A DNA stretch of 64,000 nt. It comes from an uncultured Rhizobiaceae group bacterium. GTDB taxonomy: Bacteria; Pseudomonadota; Alphaproteobacteria; Rhizobiales; Rhizobiaceae. The notes under the pieces are model-generated. The model was not told where the DNA came from. It was given only the letters and a program-made list of their open reading frames with translations, and searched no databases. How positions within the stretch are numbered: position 1 is the first letter of the stretch; every line of letters begins with the position of its first letter. The position numbers and the translations under genes are program-made. Shown in pieces: positions 45,896-56,300 of the stretch. The stretch spans positions 62,001 to 126,000 of the forward strand of contig CALHCF010000015.1 of NCBI GenBank assembly GCA_937930635.1. Reading direction: 5' to 3'.

Positions 45896-48193
45896 ATGCG
45901 TATTTTCCCAATCATCATGTGTGGAGGTGTTGGATCCCGACTGTGGCCAAGATCGCGGCATGAACGCCCAAAACAATTTGCTCCAATGTTCGACGGGCGT
46001 TCGCTCTTCCAACTCACAGCAGAACGATGTCGTGATCTCGACGGTTTTCAAAGCCTGACAATCGTGACTAGCGCCCGATATGAAGCGGTTGTGCGCGCGC
46101 AATTGAGTGATATGGGAATGTCCTACCGCTTGTTGTTAGAGCCGGAGGGAAGGGATTCCGCTCCAGCTGTGGCGTGCGCCGTTATGCAAATTGACCGCTC
46201 GCAAAAACAAGCAACCGTGGTCTTGCTGGCAGCCGATCATTACGTTCCGGACTGCGCGCATTTTGTCGACGACATTGATCATGCTGCTCGTGCTGCACAG
46301 GACGGGTCCATCGTATTGCTTGGTATCAAGCCCAGCCATGCGAGTTCTGCCTATGGCTACATCCAGCCGGGTGAACAATCGCAAAGCAGTCTGCGAAAGA
46401 AGGATGATCAGACGCGCGTGAAACCCGTGATGGATTTTAAGGAAAAACCGGATACAGAGACGGCCACAGATTATATTCGCAACGGCTATTTGTGGAATTC
46501 CGGAAACTTCATCGCGACCACAGCCACGATGCTTTCCGAGTTTGCCGAACACGCCCCCAAAATATACGCCCTTGCCGAAACAGTGCTCGATGATGCTTTG
46601 GTGCTGGATAATGGGTTGGCAATGGGTGAAAGATTCCTAACGATGCCACGCATTTCGATCGACTATGCGATCATGGAAAAAACGGCCTTGGCCGAGGTCT
46701 TGCCGAGTGATTTAAACTGGTCTGATCTGGGTGCATGGGATGCGGTCCGTGATAGCTTGCCTAGAGATAGCGATGGCAATGCGATCCGTGGCGATGCGAT
46801 TTTGAACGCCTGTCACGGGTGTCTTGTTCATTCAGATGATCGGCAGATTGTCGTTTGTTCTGAGCTTAAGGATGTCGGTGTTATTGTTGAACCGGACGCA
46901 ATTCTGGTTGTAAATCTAAACGCTGCGCAGAGCGTCAAAAACGTAGTCAATGAACTTTCAAAGCGGGGTCGCCAGGAAGAAAGTAAATGGGTCGGCCCTG
47001 GTTTCGATGTAACATCATTCCTTCATAAAATGCGGACCTGGCTTCCCGTCACGGCGCTTCCTGTTTGGACGACGCTTGGGATCGACCACACGACAGGCCT
47101 GTGGCGCGAGTCTATTGAGCAGGATGGCAGCCCAACTCACTCTCCGGTTCGTGCAAGAGTGCAGGGTCGCCAAAACACAGTCTTGGGTGCCGCCGCGCGC
47201 CAAGGGTGGCAAGGCCCGTGGCAACCTCTCTTGGAACGCGCGCTTGAGTCAGCTGATAGCACTTATGCTGGTCCTGATGGTTTGTATGTAACTTTGGTAG
47301 CTTCAAACGGTGGAGCGCTCGATTCCTCCAAGCTAGTGTATGACCAGACTTTTCGTTTGCTCGCTCTGGCGAATATTCCAGAAAGCCTCTTTGAGACTTT
47401 GCAAGCACAACAGCGTGCAAGAACGCTGATGGACACGATTACAAGCCATTTTGCGGGCGGCAAAAATGGGGTGTCTCAATTGAGCGAGGCGGGAGAATAT
47501 CCAAAAGCAGCAAACCCGATGATGCATCTCTTTGAGGCCTGCTTGGAATGGTTGGAAAGAGACGATCCTGACGGATATTGGAAGAGCAAGTGTCAGGAGA
47601 TTGCCGATCTCGCGGTCGATGTTCTCTTTGCCGAAAATGATCCCTGCATTCGCGAGTTTTTTGAGGAGGACTGGTCGCGACGGACAGACAGTGCCGGTGA
47701 TATTCTCGACCCCGGGCATCAATTTGAATGGGCTTGGTTGCTGGCCCGATGGTCCGCATTATCCGGCGATGAGAGAGCTGTTGAGGTCGCAAAAGCACTT
47801 CACGACACCGGACTGGACAAAGTGCATCCGCAGACAGGCGCTGTGCCGCTTTCGGTCAACACAAAAACCAATGAATATGCGCCTCAGTACCGGTTCTGGT
47901 CGCAATTGGAACGCGTCAAAGCCAGCCTATACCTTGTCGACATGACTGACGGAGAGAGCGCGGTGCATTATCGCGATGATGCCGTCTTGGCTTTGAAGGT
48001 TATGGCCCAGTATTTGGATACGCCAATTGACGGCCTTTGGTACGACAGCATGCGGGCGGATGGATCGTTCGAACAGGGACCATCGCCTGCCAGCACATTC
48101 TACCATATAGCGGGTGCTCTCGCGCAGATGCGCGCGACTGGTCCGCGTTTGATTGAGGCTTTGCAGGATGCTTCGCAAGGTCGTCCAGCATGA
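45896..48193 (+). CDS. Mannose-1-phosphate guanylyltransferase fused to an AGE-family isomerase
   Basis: A 765-residue bifunctional protein. Residues 1-350 are a GDP-mannose pyrophosphorylase: MCGGVGSRLWPRSRHERPKQ (nucleotide loop), DFKEKPD near residue 180, NGYLWNSGNF and LNWSDLGAWDA. Instead of the usual C-terminal cupin mannose-6-phosphate isomerase, residues about 380-760 form an N-acylglucosamine 2-epimerase/PMI-type alpha-barrel domain: LGIDHTTGLWRESIEQDGSP, ARVQGRQNTVLGAAARQGW, NPMMHLFEACLEWL and LDPGHQFEWAWLLARW. It likely performs fructose-6-P to mannose-6-P and mannose-1-P to GDP-mannose. Its stop overlaps the phosphohexomutase start by four bases. Confidence 0.85.
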   Translation: MRIFPIIMCGGVGSRLWPRSRHERPKQFAPMFDGRSLFQLTAERCRDLDGFQSLTIVTSARYEAVVRAQLSDMGMSYRLLLEPEGRDSAPAVACAVMQIDRSQKQATVVLLAADHYVPDCAHFVDDIDHAARAAQDGSIVLLGIKPSHASSAYGYIQPGEQSQSSLRKKDDQTRVKPVMDFKEKPDTETATDYIRNGYLWNSGNFIATTATMLSEFAEHAPKIYALAETVLDDALVLDNGLAMGERFLTMPRISIDYAIMEKTALAEVLPSDLNWSDLGAWDAVRDSLPRDSDGNAIRGDAILNACHGCLVHSDDRQIVVCSELKDVGVIVEPDAILVVNLNAAQSVKNVVNELSKRGRQEESKWVGPGFDVTSFLHKMRTWLPVTALPVWTTLGIDHTTGLWRESIEQDGSPTHSPVRARVQGRQNTVLGAAARQGWQGPWQPLLERALESADSTYAGPDGLYVTLVASNGGALDSSKLVYDQTFRLLALANIPESLFETLQAQQRARTLMDTITSHFAGGKNGVSQLSEAGEYPKAANPMMHLFEACLEWLERDDPDGYWKSKCQEIADLAVDVLFAENDPCIREFFEEDWSRRTDSAGDILDPGHQFEWAWLLARWSALSGDERAVEVAKALHDTGLDKVHPQTGAVPLSVNTKTNEYAPQYRFWSQLERVKASLYLVDMTDGESAVHYRDDAVLALKVMAQYLDTPIDGLWYDSMRADGSFEQGPSPASTFYHIAGALAQMRATGPRLIEALQDASQGRPA

Positions 48194-49659
48194 AGACTAC
48201 CCTCTCCAAAATACTTGAAGATCGGTCCGTCAAGTTCGGTACAAGCGGTCTACGTGGCCTTGTAGATGATCTTGAACCACATCTCGTAGATGCAGCAGTG
48301 CGGGCCTATTTGACGGCTGGATTGGCAGGTCATACGGGTCAATCCATATTCGTTGGTCGCGACTTACGGCCCTCATCTATGGGCATAGCCCAGGTTGTTA
48401 TGGAAGCCATTGAAACGTTGGGGTTCGTCGCGGTGGATTGTGGTTCAGTACCAACTCCCGCTCTGGCGCTTGCGGCTCAGCAACAGGGTGGAGCGGCAAT
48501 CATGGTGACCGGAAGTCACATTCCATTCGACCGAAACGGGATCAAGTTTTATACAACGGTTGGAGAGATCACCAAGGATGATGAGACAGCAATATTAAAC
48601 TGCTCCATTGTGCACCATGACCAATGCAAGCCAATGTCAGCGCCTGAGCGGCCGTCTGCTCAAAAGCAGGTTGAAGCAATCTACACTTCGCGCGTTACAG
48701 ACCATTTCTCCGGACTGCTTCAGGGGAAACGCATTGGTCTTTATCAGCACTCGGCAGTTGGGAGAGATCTCACGGCCGATATTTTGTCAGCTCTTGGAAC
48801 CAATGTCGTCACGTTAGCCCGTAGTGATACTTTTGTCCCTATCGATACAGAGGCTATTTCCGATGCGGATATGCGCCAGTGTGCCCTTTGGGTCAGCGAA
48901 CACAAGCTTGATGCGCTGGTCACTACAGACGGCGATGGCGATAGGCCGCTTCTGTCAGATGAAAACGGTCTGTATTTTCGAGGTGATGAGCTCGGCATTC
49001 TGGCGAGCCGCTATCTTGGCGCGTCCTGCGTTGTGACTCCCACCACGTCTATTTCGTCGGTTGAAACAGTTGGCTGGTTTGCCGCAATTGCGCGCACGCG
49101 CGTTGGTTCTCCCTACGTCCTGGAAGAGATGAAACTTAGAGCCGATGATGTTGACTCCACCACAAGAAATTCCCGAGTGATGGGATTTGAAGCGAATGGT
49201 GGCTTTCTTGTTCAAAGCGATGTCGATCTGGCGGGCACACTGCTTCAACGTTTACCAACACGCGATGCTATTCTTCCCATTTTGGCCGCCATTGCGTTGG
49301 CGCGGGATGAGGCGAATGGATCACTTGCTAAGCTTCGAGACATGCTGCCGAAACGCAGCATGTCCTCTACCTGCTTGCGTGAGATTCCTTTGGAAACTTC
49401 GAAGCACTTTGCCGGGCGTCTACTTGAAGGCGGTGAGGCGGACGTATTTTTTGCCGATATGGCGGGACCATTTACCGTCGATGTTTCGGACGGAATGCGA
49501 TTTACTTTTTCTAACGGTGAAGTGGTGCACGTGCGACCGTCAGGCAATGCACCTGAGCTGCGACTTTATGTGGAGACAGGTTCAACAGGCCGAACACAAG
49601 AAGTCGCCACGTCGACAATGGTGCGGCTGGAAAAGTGGTTGCGTCCTTCACCAGCCTAG
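48190..49659 (+). CDS. Phosphomannomutase (phosphohexomutase family)
   Basis: Interconverts mannose-6- and mannose-1-phosphate and so supplies the middle step between the two halves of the upstream fusion protein. The 489-residue protein has RSVKFGTSGLRGLVDDL at the start, the phosphoserine loop MVTGSHIPFDRNGIKF, the magnesium site TTDGDGDRPLL and the C-terminal phosphate-binding HVRPSGNAPELRLY. The TGSHIP form of the loop is found in a distinct PMM subgroup. The ATGA overlap with the upstream gene shows translational coupling. Confidence 0.9.
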   Translation: MKTTLSKILEDRSVKFGTSGLRGLVDDLEPHLVDAAVRAYLTAGLAGHTGQSIFVGRDLRPSSMGIAQVVMEAIETLGFVAVDCGSVPTPALALAAQQQGGAAIMVTGSHIPFDRNGIKFYTTVGEITKDDETAILNCSIVHHDQCKPMSAPERPSAQKQVEAIYTSRVTDHFSGLLQGKRIGLYQHSAVGRDLTADILSALGTNVVTLARSDTFVPIDTEAISDADMRQCALWVSEHKLDALVTTDGDGDRPLLSDENGLYFRGDELGILASRYLGASCVVTPTTSISSVETVGWFAAIARTRVGSPYVLEEMKLRADDVDSTTRNSRVMGFEANGGFLVQSDVDLAGTLLQRLPTRDAILPILAAIALARDEANGSLAKLRDMLPKRSMSSTCLREIPLETSKHFAGRLLEGGEADVFFADMAGPFTVDVSDGMRFTFSNGEVVHVRPSGNAPELRLYVETGSTGRTQEVATSTMVRLEKWLRPSPA

Positions 49660-49698
49660 ATCGCTCATTCTGTGATTGAGTAAGCAAGAAGCTTTGAA

Positions 49699-50571
49699 TT
49701 ACCAGCCGCACATCCGGCCTCGATTAGAAAACCACCGCCAAACAGTTCGTGGAAACAGGGTTGCTGAACGGCTGATTGACAGGCCGTTTTTATGTCCCAT
49801 CAGCAACGCGCCAATTTTGCCTGACTTGATGGTTTGGGCCAGCAGAAATGCGTCTAATTCACGCTGGTAGCTCGGTTCACAACCTTGCGAACGCTGACGG
49901 AGACGCTTTGCGATGGAAAGCTCAGCGCTTCGTACTTTGGTGCGCGTTGTAGAACTCTGATCCAGACTCATAGAACCCGAATGGGCCTGATATATGTATG
50001 TGGTGACGTCAATGCACATTCGATGCAGGGAACGTCGCGACAAATCGTGGATGAACACCCTGTCTGCGGCCATTCCCCAACCCTGCTCAAACTTCGTTTG
50101 GTCGAAAATGGAACGCCTAAACAATCGCGAGTTCATACAGGGGATGCCATGCAAGGTCGAGGCGGGCGTCATTTTTGACTCTGGATTGACCAACAGTTCC
50201 AGATCACCTTGAAAGAGGGCGCTGCCGGTGCAGATGTCGAGCGATGGATTGGTGTCAATCGCTTGCGAATACCGGCGAAGCGTGTCCGAAGGCAAGCTGT
50301 CATCTGCGTTGAGCAAAATGATGTAGTCACCCCGCGCCGCGTCAATGGCGCGGTTCAGCCCCTCGTACATGCCGTCATCAGTGCCACCAAGAAGTCGAAC
50401 CCCCTTCATCTGCTCGACATCTTCACGCGTACCATCTGTTGAACCGCCGTCAGCGACAATAATTTCAAAGGGTGGCGTTGATTGATTGGAAGCCGACAGA
50501 ATGGACTTTTGAATTGTTCCGGCTGCATTGAGGCAAGGCATAACAACACTGATACGCGTTTGTGACGTCAT
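49699..50571 (-). CDS. GT2-family glycosyltransferase
   Basis: A 290-residue glycosyltransferase of the GT-A fold. RISVVMPCLNAAGTIQKSIL, the nucleotide-binding IIVADGGSTDGTRE, DDGMYEGLNRAIDAARGDYI and the metal site LLNADDSL are standard and resemble WcaA/colanic-acid-type enzymes with a YDAMN-like motif. It follows the wzt gene by 17 bp in a minus-strand operon with the exporter. Donor sugar and linkage cannot be deduced. Confidence 0.88.
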   Translation of the reverse strand: MTSQTRISVVMPCLNAAGTIQKSILSASNQSTPPFEIIVADGGSTDGTREDVEQMKGVRLLGGTDDGMYEGLNRAIDAARGDYIILLNADDSLPSDTLRRYSQAIDTNPSLDICTGSALFQGDLELLVNPESKMTPASTLHGIPCMNSRLFRRSIFDQTKFEQGWGMAADRVFIHDLSRRSLHRMCIDVTTYIYQAHSGSMSLDQSSTTRTKVRSAELSIAKRLRQRSQGCEPSYQRELDAFLLAQTIKSGKIGALLMGHKNGLSISRSATLFPRTVWRWFSNRGRMCGW

Positions 50572-50588
50572 GAACTCAACCCGAAGCC

Positions 50589-51344
50589 TTATGTGGAAAC
50601 GAAGTCATTATACGCTCGTAACGTACCCACCACGTCGTTGCTGTCTTCAATAATTCGACCCTCGTCAAGCCAAACAACGCGGTTGCAAAAGCGCTTGATG
50701 ATGCCTTCGGCGTGCGATGCCACAAGTAAAATTTCGGCACCACTCATGAATGTTTCCCGCCGCTCGTTGGCCTTGTTTACAAATGCCTTGTCACCGACAC
50801 CGATGACTTCATCAAGCAGGAGTATGTCAGGAGTTCCGCTTGTCACTACTGCATAAATCAGGCGCATCCGCATACCGGCAGAATAATTTTTTACGGGGAT
50901 TTTCAGGAATTCACCAAGATCAGCAAAATCCAGGATTGCTGGCATCGCAGTTTCGATTTCGTGATCCGTCATTCCGTTCAATAGACCAAGAACTCGAATA
51001 TTTCCCATGCCGGAAATTTCGGGCTCCAGCCCCAGGCCGGGATTGAGCAACACGCGCATGCGACCACATCGATGCACCGTTCCCCCGGTTGGCGAATAGA
51101 TACCACCGATGGCGCGGAGCAGGGTGGTTTTTCCGGCCCCGTTTCGACCAATAAATGCAATCCGGTCGCCAGACTGTGCGGTGAAAGAAATATCATCCAA
51201 GACGCGAAAGGATGTATTGCCGCTCGGTGTCGTTATAAATCGACGGTCAGCGCCCGCCGCAGATGCGTCTGTAGCACTGGCAAGATCCAGCCTCAGATTT
51301 TCCAGTTGCAGCTTGGCCGTTTGTTGGGAGGAGAAGTCTGTCAT
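50589..51344 (-). CDS. Polysaccharide ABC exporter ATPase (Wzt/KpsT type)
   Basis: ATP-binding subunit of 251 residues. Walker A is GRNGAGKTTLLRAIGG, the signature region YSAGMRMRLIYAV is the variant usual in polysaccharide exporters, and Walker B is DILLLDEVIGVGD. It lacks the extra C-terminal carbohydrate-binding domain of O-antigen Wzt proteins, so export probably does not depend on a capped chain end, as in KpsT-type capsule systems. The start overlaps the permease stop by four bases. Confidence 0.92.
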   Translation of the reverse strand: MTDFSSQQTAKLQLENLRLDLASATDASAAGADRRFITTPSGNTSFRVLDDISFTAQSGDRIAFIGRNGAGKTTLLRAIGGIYSPTGGTVHRCGRMRVLLNPGLGLEPEISGMGNIRVLGLLNGMTDHEIETAMPAILDFADLGEFLKIPVKNYSAGMRMRLIYAVVTSGTPDILLLDEVIGVGDKAFVNKANERRETFMSGAEILLVASHAEGIIKRFCNRVVWLDEGRIIEDSNDVVGTLRAYNDFVST

Positions 51345-52198
51345 ACCCAGTGAACCAGTTTTGGGCGTGCAGATGAGAACAATGCAACCGCAACCAGGCC
51401 CGCGAGAATACTACATCCCGCCACGACCATAAGCGTAACGTCAGGAATGGCACGGCCTTCAAGCGGCGCGCGCACCAGTTCGATATAATGGCCAAACGGA
51501 TTGAAAATGAGGAACTTTTGGTAGGCCCCCATTCTTTCTGATTTCCACATAATGGGGGTGAGGAAAAACAGAAGCCGCATGCCGATGGAAATGACAAGAC
51601 GCAAATCTTCAAAGCGCGCGCCAAGGATCGCACAGGAAAATGCTGCAAAAAACGTTGTCACAACAATGACAACAAGACCAACCAACGCCAGCAACATTGA
51701 TGCGTTGACTGGCATGAAAAACACAACAAATACGCCGACCAAAACCGTGAGATTGAGGCAAAGTCGCAAAACATTTCGTTGAATGAGACGAAAAACAGGC
51801 AGGCTGCGGGGAATGAGTGAATTCAGCAGCATGGCACGGCTTTGGGAAAACATGCCTGCGCCTTCCACCAGCGATTCCGACATGAAAATCCATATAATGT
51901 ATCCGCTCGCTACATAGAGCGCGAACGTGTTGGGTGGTTCACCATTCAAGATCGAAAAAATGAGCGTGAAGGCACCAATGAAGAGGGCGGTGAACAGGGG
52001 TACCCAAAGCAAGCCCAATAGTGAGCGACCATATTGCCGATTGAGATCGTTCCACGCCAGCAAGTTCCAAAGTTTCCAAGACTTTAGAGAAGCATCGAGG
52101 TCACCAATGGTCGTTGTGGGAACGCCGGTGGCTCTACGAGCGGATTTCAGGCTGGAAACGTGAGACAAATCTTCTAAGAGAACTTTGAAAAGCGACAT
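51341..52198 (-). CDS. Polysaccharide ABC exporter permease (Wzm/KpsM type)
   Basis: Membrane subunit of 285 residues. After a cytosolic N-terminus ending WNDLNRQYGRSLLGLLWVP, the typical entry of the ABC-2 polysaccharide permeases, six hydrophobic segments follow, with IFSILNGEPPNTFALYVASG and FNPFGHYIELVRAPLEG as family landmarks. I chose the ATG at 52198; an in-frame start 24 codons earlier has no family similarity. It forms the transporter with the ATPase encoded just downstream. Confidence 0.92.
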   Translation of the reverse strand: MSLFKVLLEDLSHVSSLKSARRATGVPTTTIGDLDASLKSWKLWNLLAWNDLNRQYGRSLLGLLWVPLFTALFIGAFTLIFSILNGEPPNTFALYVASGYIIWIFMSESLVEGAGMFSQSRAMLLNSLIPRSLPVFRLIQRNVLRLCLNLTVLVGVFVVFFMPVNASMLLALVGLVVIVVTTFFAAFSCAILGARFEDLRLVISIGMRLLFFLTPIMWKSERMGAYQKFLIFNPFGHYIELVRAPLEGRAIPDVTLMVVAGCSILAGLVAVALFSSARPKLVHWV

Positions 52199-52398
52199 GA
52201 CTTCATCATTGCATATAATGCCGTAACGTCGACTACAAGGGTTGCTTGAAACCGTTCGGCCCATGATCACTGCTGAAACTTCTCACGCCGCCTCTTCGGT
52301 GAGCTTAGGTGCTGTTCAAATCTCAAGTGTTCAGTTATCGCTTTATCTTAGCTTCCAAAGTCTGCCTGTTCGGCACGAGGAAATTTGAGGATTTCGCT

Positions 52399-53211
52399 AT
52401 GTCACTTCCTTCGGTCATGTATGGATCTGGGGCAAATCGCCGGGTAGTTTTTGAACTGCCTCCGGCGCCTCAAAACCCGTCTTCAAGCGTGTTGGCGTTG
52501 TCGATGCCCAAGGCCGGGTCAGTGTTGCTGGATCGGGTGCTGCGAGACCTGGCCCCCCATGTAAATCTCACCTACGTTTCCATCATGGAAGCATTTTTCA
52601 ACGAAGGTGTTGCAGACAACGATATTCCACCGGAAACATCGAAGACATTTTTGCCAGAAGGCTATTGTTATGGCGGATTTCGAACTCTGCCGCCATTCGA
52701 TATCCCAATCATGCCAAGCGCCCGAAAAATGCTCCTCGTGCGTGATCCGCGAGATATGTTGACTTCTCTCTATTTTTCTCTTGTCTTTAGTCACCCTGAG
52801 CCAACGAATTCAGAAAAAGACACACAGGAGCGTGCAACATCCCGTACGACAGCCAAGGCCACAGCGATCGATGAGTTTGTTCTTGAAGCTGGCGCGTCAG
52901 CTGATGCCTATAATGCGTTTTGCGACCTTTGCCGCGATCAAGACATCGCTATTTTCCGGTACGAGGATATTGTCTTCGAGAAGGCGCAGTGGGTCGCAGA
53001 TATCTGCACTCATTTTGGCTGGAATGTTGGTCCGGAAATTCGTGCCGAAATTGCAGCGCGACACGATATTGTGCCGTCTGTCGAAGATCATACCCAGCAT
53101 GTGCGGCAGGTCTCGCCGGGCGATCATGCACGCAAGCTCAAGCCTGAGACAATTTCGATTCTGAATGAACGCTTCGCAGAGCCAATGACCTATTTTGGAT
53201 ATACGCCGTAA
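52399..53211 (+). CDS. Sulfotransferase domain protein (copy 2)
   Basis: A 270-residue paralogue of the protein at 34315-35124. It keeps LALSMPKAGSVLLDRV (5'-phosphosulfate loop) and LLVRDPRDMLTSLYFSL (3'-phosphate site), plus CYGGFR and IFRYEDIVFEKAQWVADIC. The C-terminal VRQVSPGDHARKLKPETI also matches copy 1. The ATG at 52399 aligns with copy 1. It closes the glycan locus and is followed by a terminator. Two copies imply sulfation at two positions or of two sugars. Confidence 0.82.
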   Translation: MSLPSVMYGSGANRRVVFELPPAPQNPSSSVLALSMPKAGSVLLDRVLRDLAPHVNLTYVSIMEAFFNEGVADNDIPPETSKTFLPEGYCYGGFRTLPPFDIPIMPSARKMLLVRDPRDMLTSLYFSLVFSHPEPTNSEKDTQERATSRTTAKATAIDEFVLEAGASADAYNAFCDLCRDQDIAIFRYEDIVFEKAQWVADICTHFGWNVGPEIRAEIAARHDIVPSVEDHTQHVRQVSPGDHARKLKPETISILNERFAEPMTYFGYTP

Positions 53212-53241
53212 CAACGATTGCGCGATGATCAAGAGAAACAA

Positions 53242-53279
53242 AATCGCCGCGGACCGGTTTAAAACCAGACGCGGCGATT
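53242..53279. terminator. Bidirectional terminator between sulfotransferase and RTX protease
   Basis: A perfect ten-base-pair outer stem AATCGCCGCG / CGCGGCGATT encloses an 18-base loop and is flanked by A- and T-rich tracts. It sits between two convergent genes and could act in both directions. Confidence 0.7.
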
Positions 53280-53301
53280 GATCTTGTTGTTTGCGACTGC
53301 T

Positions 53302-56300
53302 CTACACGAAGACGAAGTCGTTGGTAAGCTGTGCTTCCGTAACGCCATCCACTTGGATCGTGCCAGTCCAGCCGGTTCCTGATGAATAGTCGATCAAGGT
53401 AAAGCCCGCACCCGCAGAGAAAGAGAGGTCGGAAAGAGACGTGATCCCAGCAACCATTGAGAAATCGATCGTGTCGACGTTATCTTCAAAAGCGAAGATG
53501 CGATCCGAGCCCCAATTGTTCTCAAAGAAGAACGTGTCTTCACCGCCTTCGCCGTAAAGCCGGTCAGCGCCACTACCGCCGTAAATTCGATCATCGTTGC
53601 CGCCGCCGTGGATTTCATCAGCGCCATTGCCGCCACGCATGATGTCGTTGCCGCCGCGCCCGAAGAGCAGGTCGTTACCGCCGCCACCATTGATTGCGTT
53701 GGCTGCATGGTTACCCAGCAGTACATCCCGGTTGCTGGAGCCAGACAGGTTCTCGATGGACACATATTGGTCGCCTGCTGCTTCGCCAAGGTTATTCCCG
53801 GTAAAGATCATGTCTACCCGAAGACCAGCTGCAGCAAAATCATAGGCCGCTGTATCCGAGCCTGCGCCACCGTTTAGAAAGTCCGCGCCAAGACCTCCGT
53901 TAAGCGCATCATTACCGTTGTCGCCAAACAGACGGTCAGCGCCATCCCGGCCAATCAGCCGATCGTTGCTGGACAGACCGCGCAGAATGTTCACGCCATT
54001 GTCGCCCAATAGAGTGTCAACGCCACTGGTGCCGATCAGGTTTTCAATGCCGAAATAACTGTCACCAGCCGCTTCGCCCAAATTGCCACCAAAGGAGATC
54101 AGATCAGCGCGAACGCCGGCTGTTGCAAACTCGTATGATGCTGTGTCGTTGCCCGGTCCGCCGTTCAGAACGTCTGCTCCAAGACCACCGATGAGCGTAT
54201 CGTCACCAGTACCGCCAAAAAGACGATCATCACCACCGCGACCGATTAATCGGTCATTGCCAGTGTGGCCAAACAGGTCGTTGGCATTAGCAAGACCAAG
54301 GATCACATCATTGTGGCCAGATCCGAGAATATTTTCGACTGAGGCATAGATATCACCAGCTGCATCGCCAGTGCTTTGCCCCGTTAGGAACAAATCGATA
54401 CGCATGCCGGTGCTCGCACCGATATAACTGGCCATGTCATCATTGCCAGCACCACCGGAGAGGAAATCTGCTCCCGCGCCGCCGTTGAGTGTGTCGTTTG
54501 CTGTGCCACCGTACAATTCATCATTGCCAGCGCCGCCGAAAAGTATGTCTGCACCACCGAACCCATACAGTTCGTCGTCGCCGCGCATACCGTGCAATTC
54601 ATTGCGCAGACCGGTGCCGAAAATATCGTCATTTCCGTCGCCGGTCACAGCATTTTCAACACCGCTGATCGTTGCGAAAAGTCCATCCACGAAGGAACTG
54701 TTCGTGGCACCTCGTAGATCTATAATGGTCCGTCCGGCAAGGGCAGCAGCGTTTATCCAGTCTGTGCCACCATCGGTATCGGCAATCACGCGCCGCGAAT
54801 TATCATCAGCGACCGCGTTGGAAAACTCGCTGGTCAGGTGATGGACGTCATCGTTATCTGCGCCAGCGCTGGGGTCGGATGTATAGAAATCGAATGTAAC
54901 ATCAGCCGAACCGGTCAAACCGATTGCTCCGTCAAGAATTTCAATGGTCCATTGGCCGGCCACTTCTTCACCGCGGAAACCGTTCGCACCGAACTCCCAA
55001 GTCCAGTTGGTCTGGCTTCCGCTGACATCGCCCCTGAACAGGTCGGTTCGGATACCTGAGGGGGATACCAGAGTGATCGTCAGTTGGTTCATGTCGCCAT
55101 GCGTGATGTCGACATTGACGTTGATATATTCGACCAGATGGCCTGTGAACCCGATGAAGGTATGGGTAAAATTAGTAACCCCGTTGTCGACAAGATTTCC
55201 ATTCCCGCTCGTTGGTAATCCTTCAAGAGCGAACTCGTTGGCGCTGGTCTGCGCCTCGTTGAACAAGTTCCAGACTTCGGCCATGCGAACGGCGTTGTAG
55301 GCATTGATCGCGCCGTAGCCAAAATCTTCGGAATAGTGACGACCACCACCGTTCCAATCGGTCGCCCCGTTGTAGCGCCATGAATAATTTTCATTGCCGT
55401 CAAAATTGCCGGTCAATGCGGAGCCAACCTCTGTCGCCGAAAGCGAAATGATGTTGGACACATCGCGCCAGCCGAGCCCCTCATTAGCATCTAGCATCAG
55501 CGCGACGACGCCGGAGACGATGGGCGCGGAACCTGAAGTGCCGCTGAAGCCGTTGGTTGTGTTGGCGAAGTCGTCGCTGGTATACCCGTCCGCTCCAATC
55601 ATGTCTGTGGTGACAAGAGCGAGGTTGCCTGGGGCTCCAGGATTGGTGGTTGAACCCAGTGTCGGTGCGCTCACGAGCAGCGTCGCGCCATGGCTAGAAT
55701 TGTCATACACCTCGTTGTCGCTGCCATAGCCACCAACAGTGATGGTCGCGCGGGAGGCATCGTAGCTGGATGCGCCGTTATTGTTGGCATTGTCATTGCC
55801 GGCCGATTTTATGTGAATGGTGCCGAGACCATCGCGACCGTTGACTAAGGAATCTTCCCAGATGTCGGTCAGTTGTTGGTCACTGGTGATGGACGACTGG
55901 AAAAACCCGGGGAAGCGACCCCAAGAATGGTTGATGAGGTCAAAATTCGTTGATTGGCCAGCTGCTTCTAGAAAACCGTTATAGTCACCGTTTATGTTAG
56001 CTGGGCCGTCGAAAATGCCAACTCCAGTAAGTGTGCTGTTATAGGCAATACCGACGGTGCCCTCGCCATTGTCCGCAGATGCGATTAGCCCTGCCACGGC
56101 TGTGCCGTGTGCAATGTCTCTTACGCCACCGTTGTCCTGCGCATCACCGGCTTGTACGACGCCGCCAACACTAACTTCGAGGCTTGCATTGTAGTTTGGC
56201 GCCAGATCGAAGTGCGTCAATTGCACACCGTCATCATAGATGCCAACATTGACATCCGTTCCAGTGTAGTCGGCCCAGATGGCCTCCATGTCACCAAGCA

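Noticed and set aside
53500-54600. Dense short repeats suggestive of a CRISPR or satellite array
   Set aside because: They are degenerate, coding and in frame, encoding GGxGxDxLxGG calcium-binding repeats of the RTX protease.
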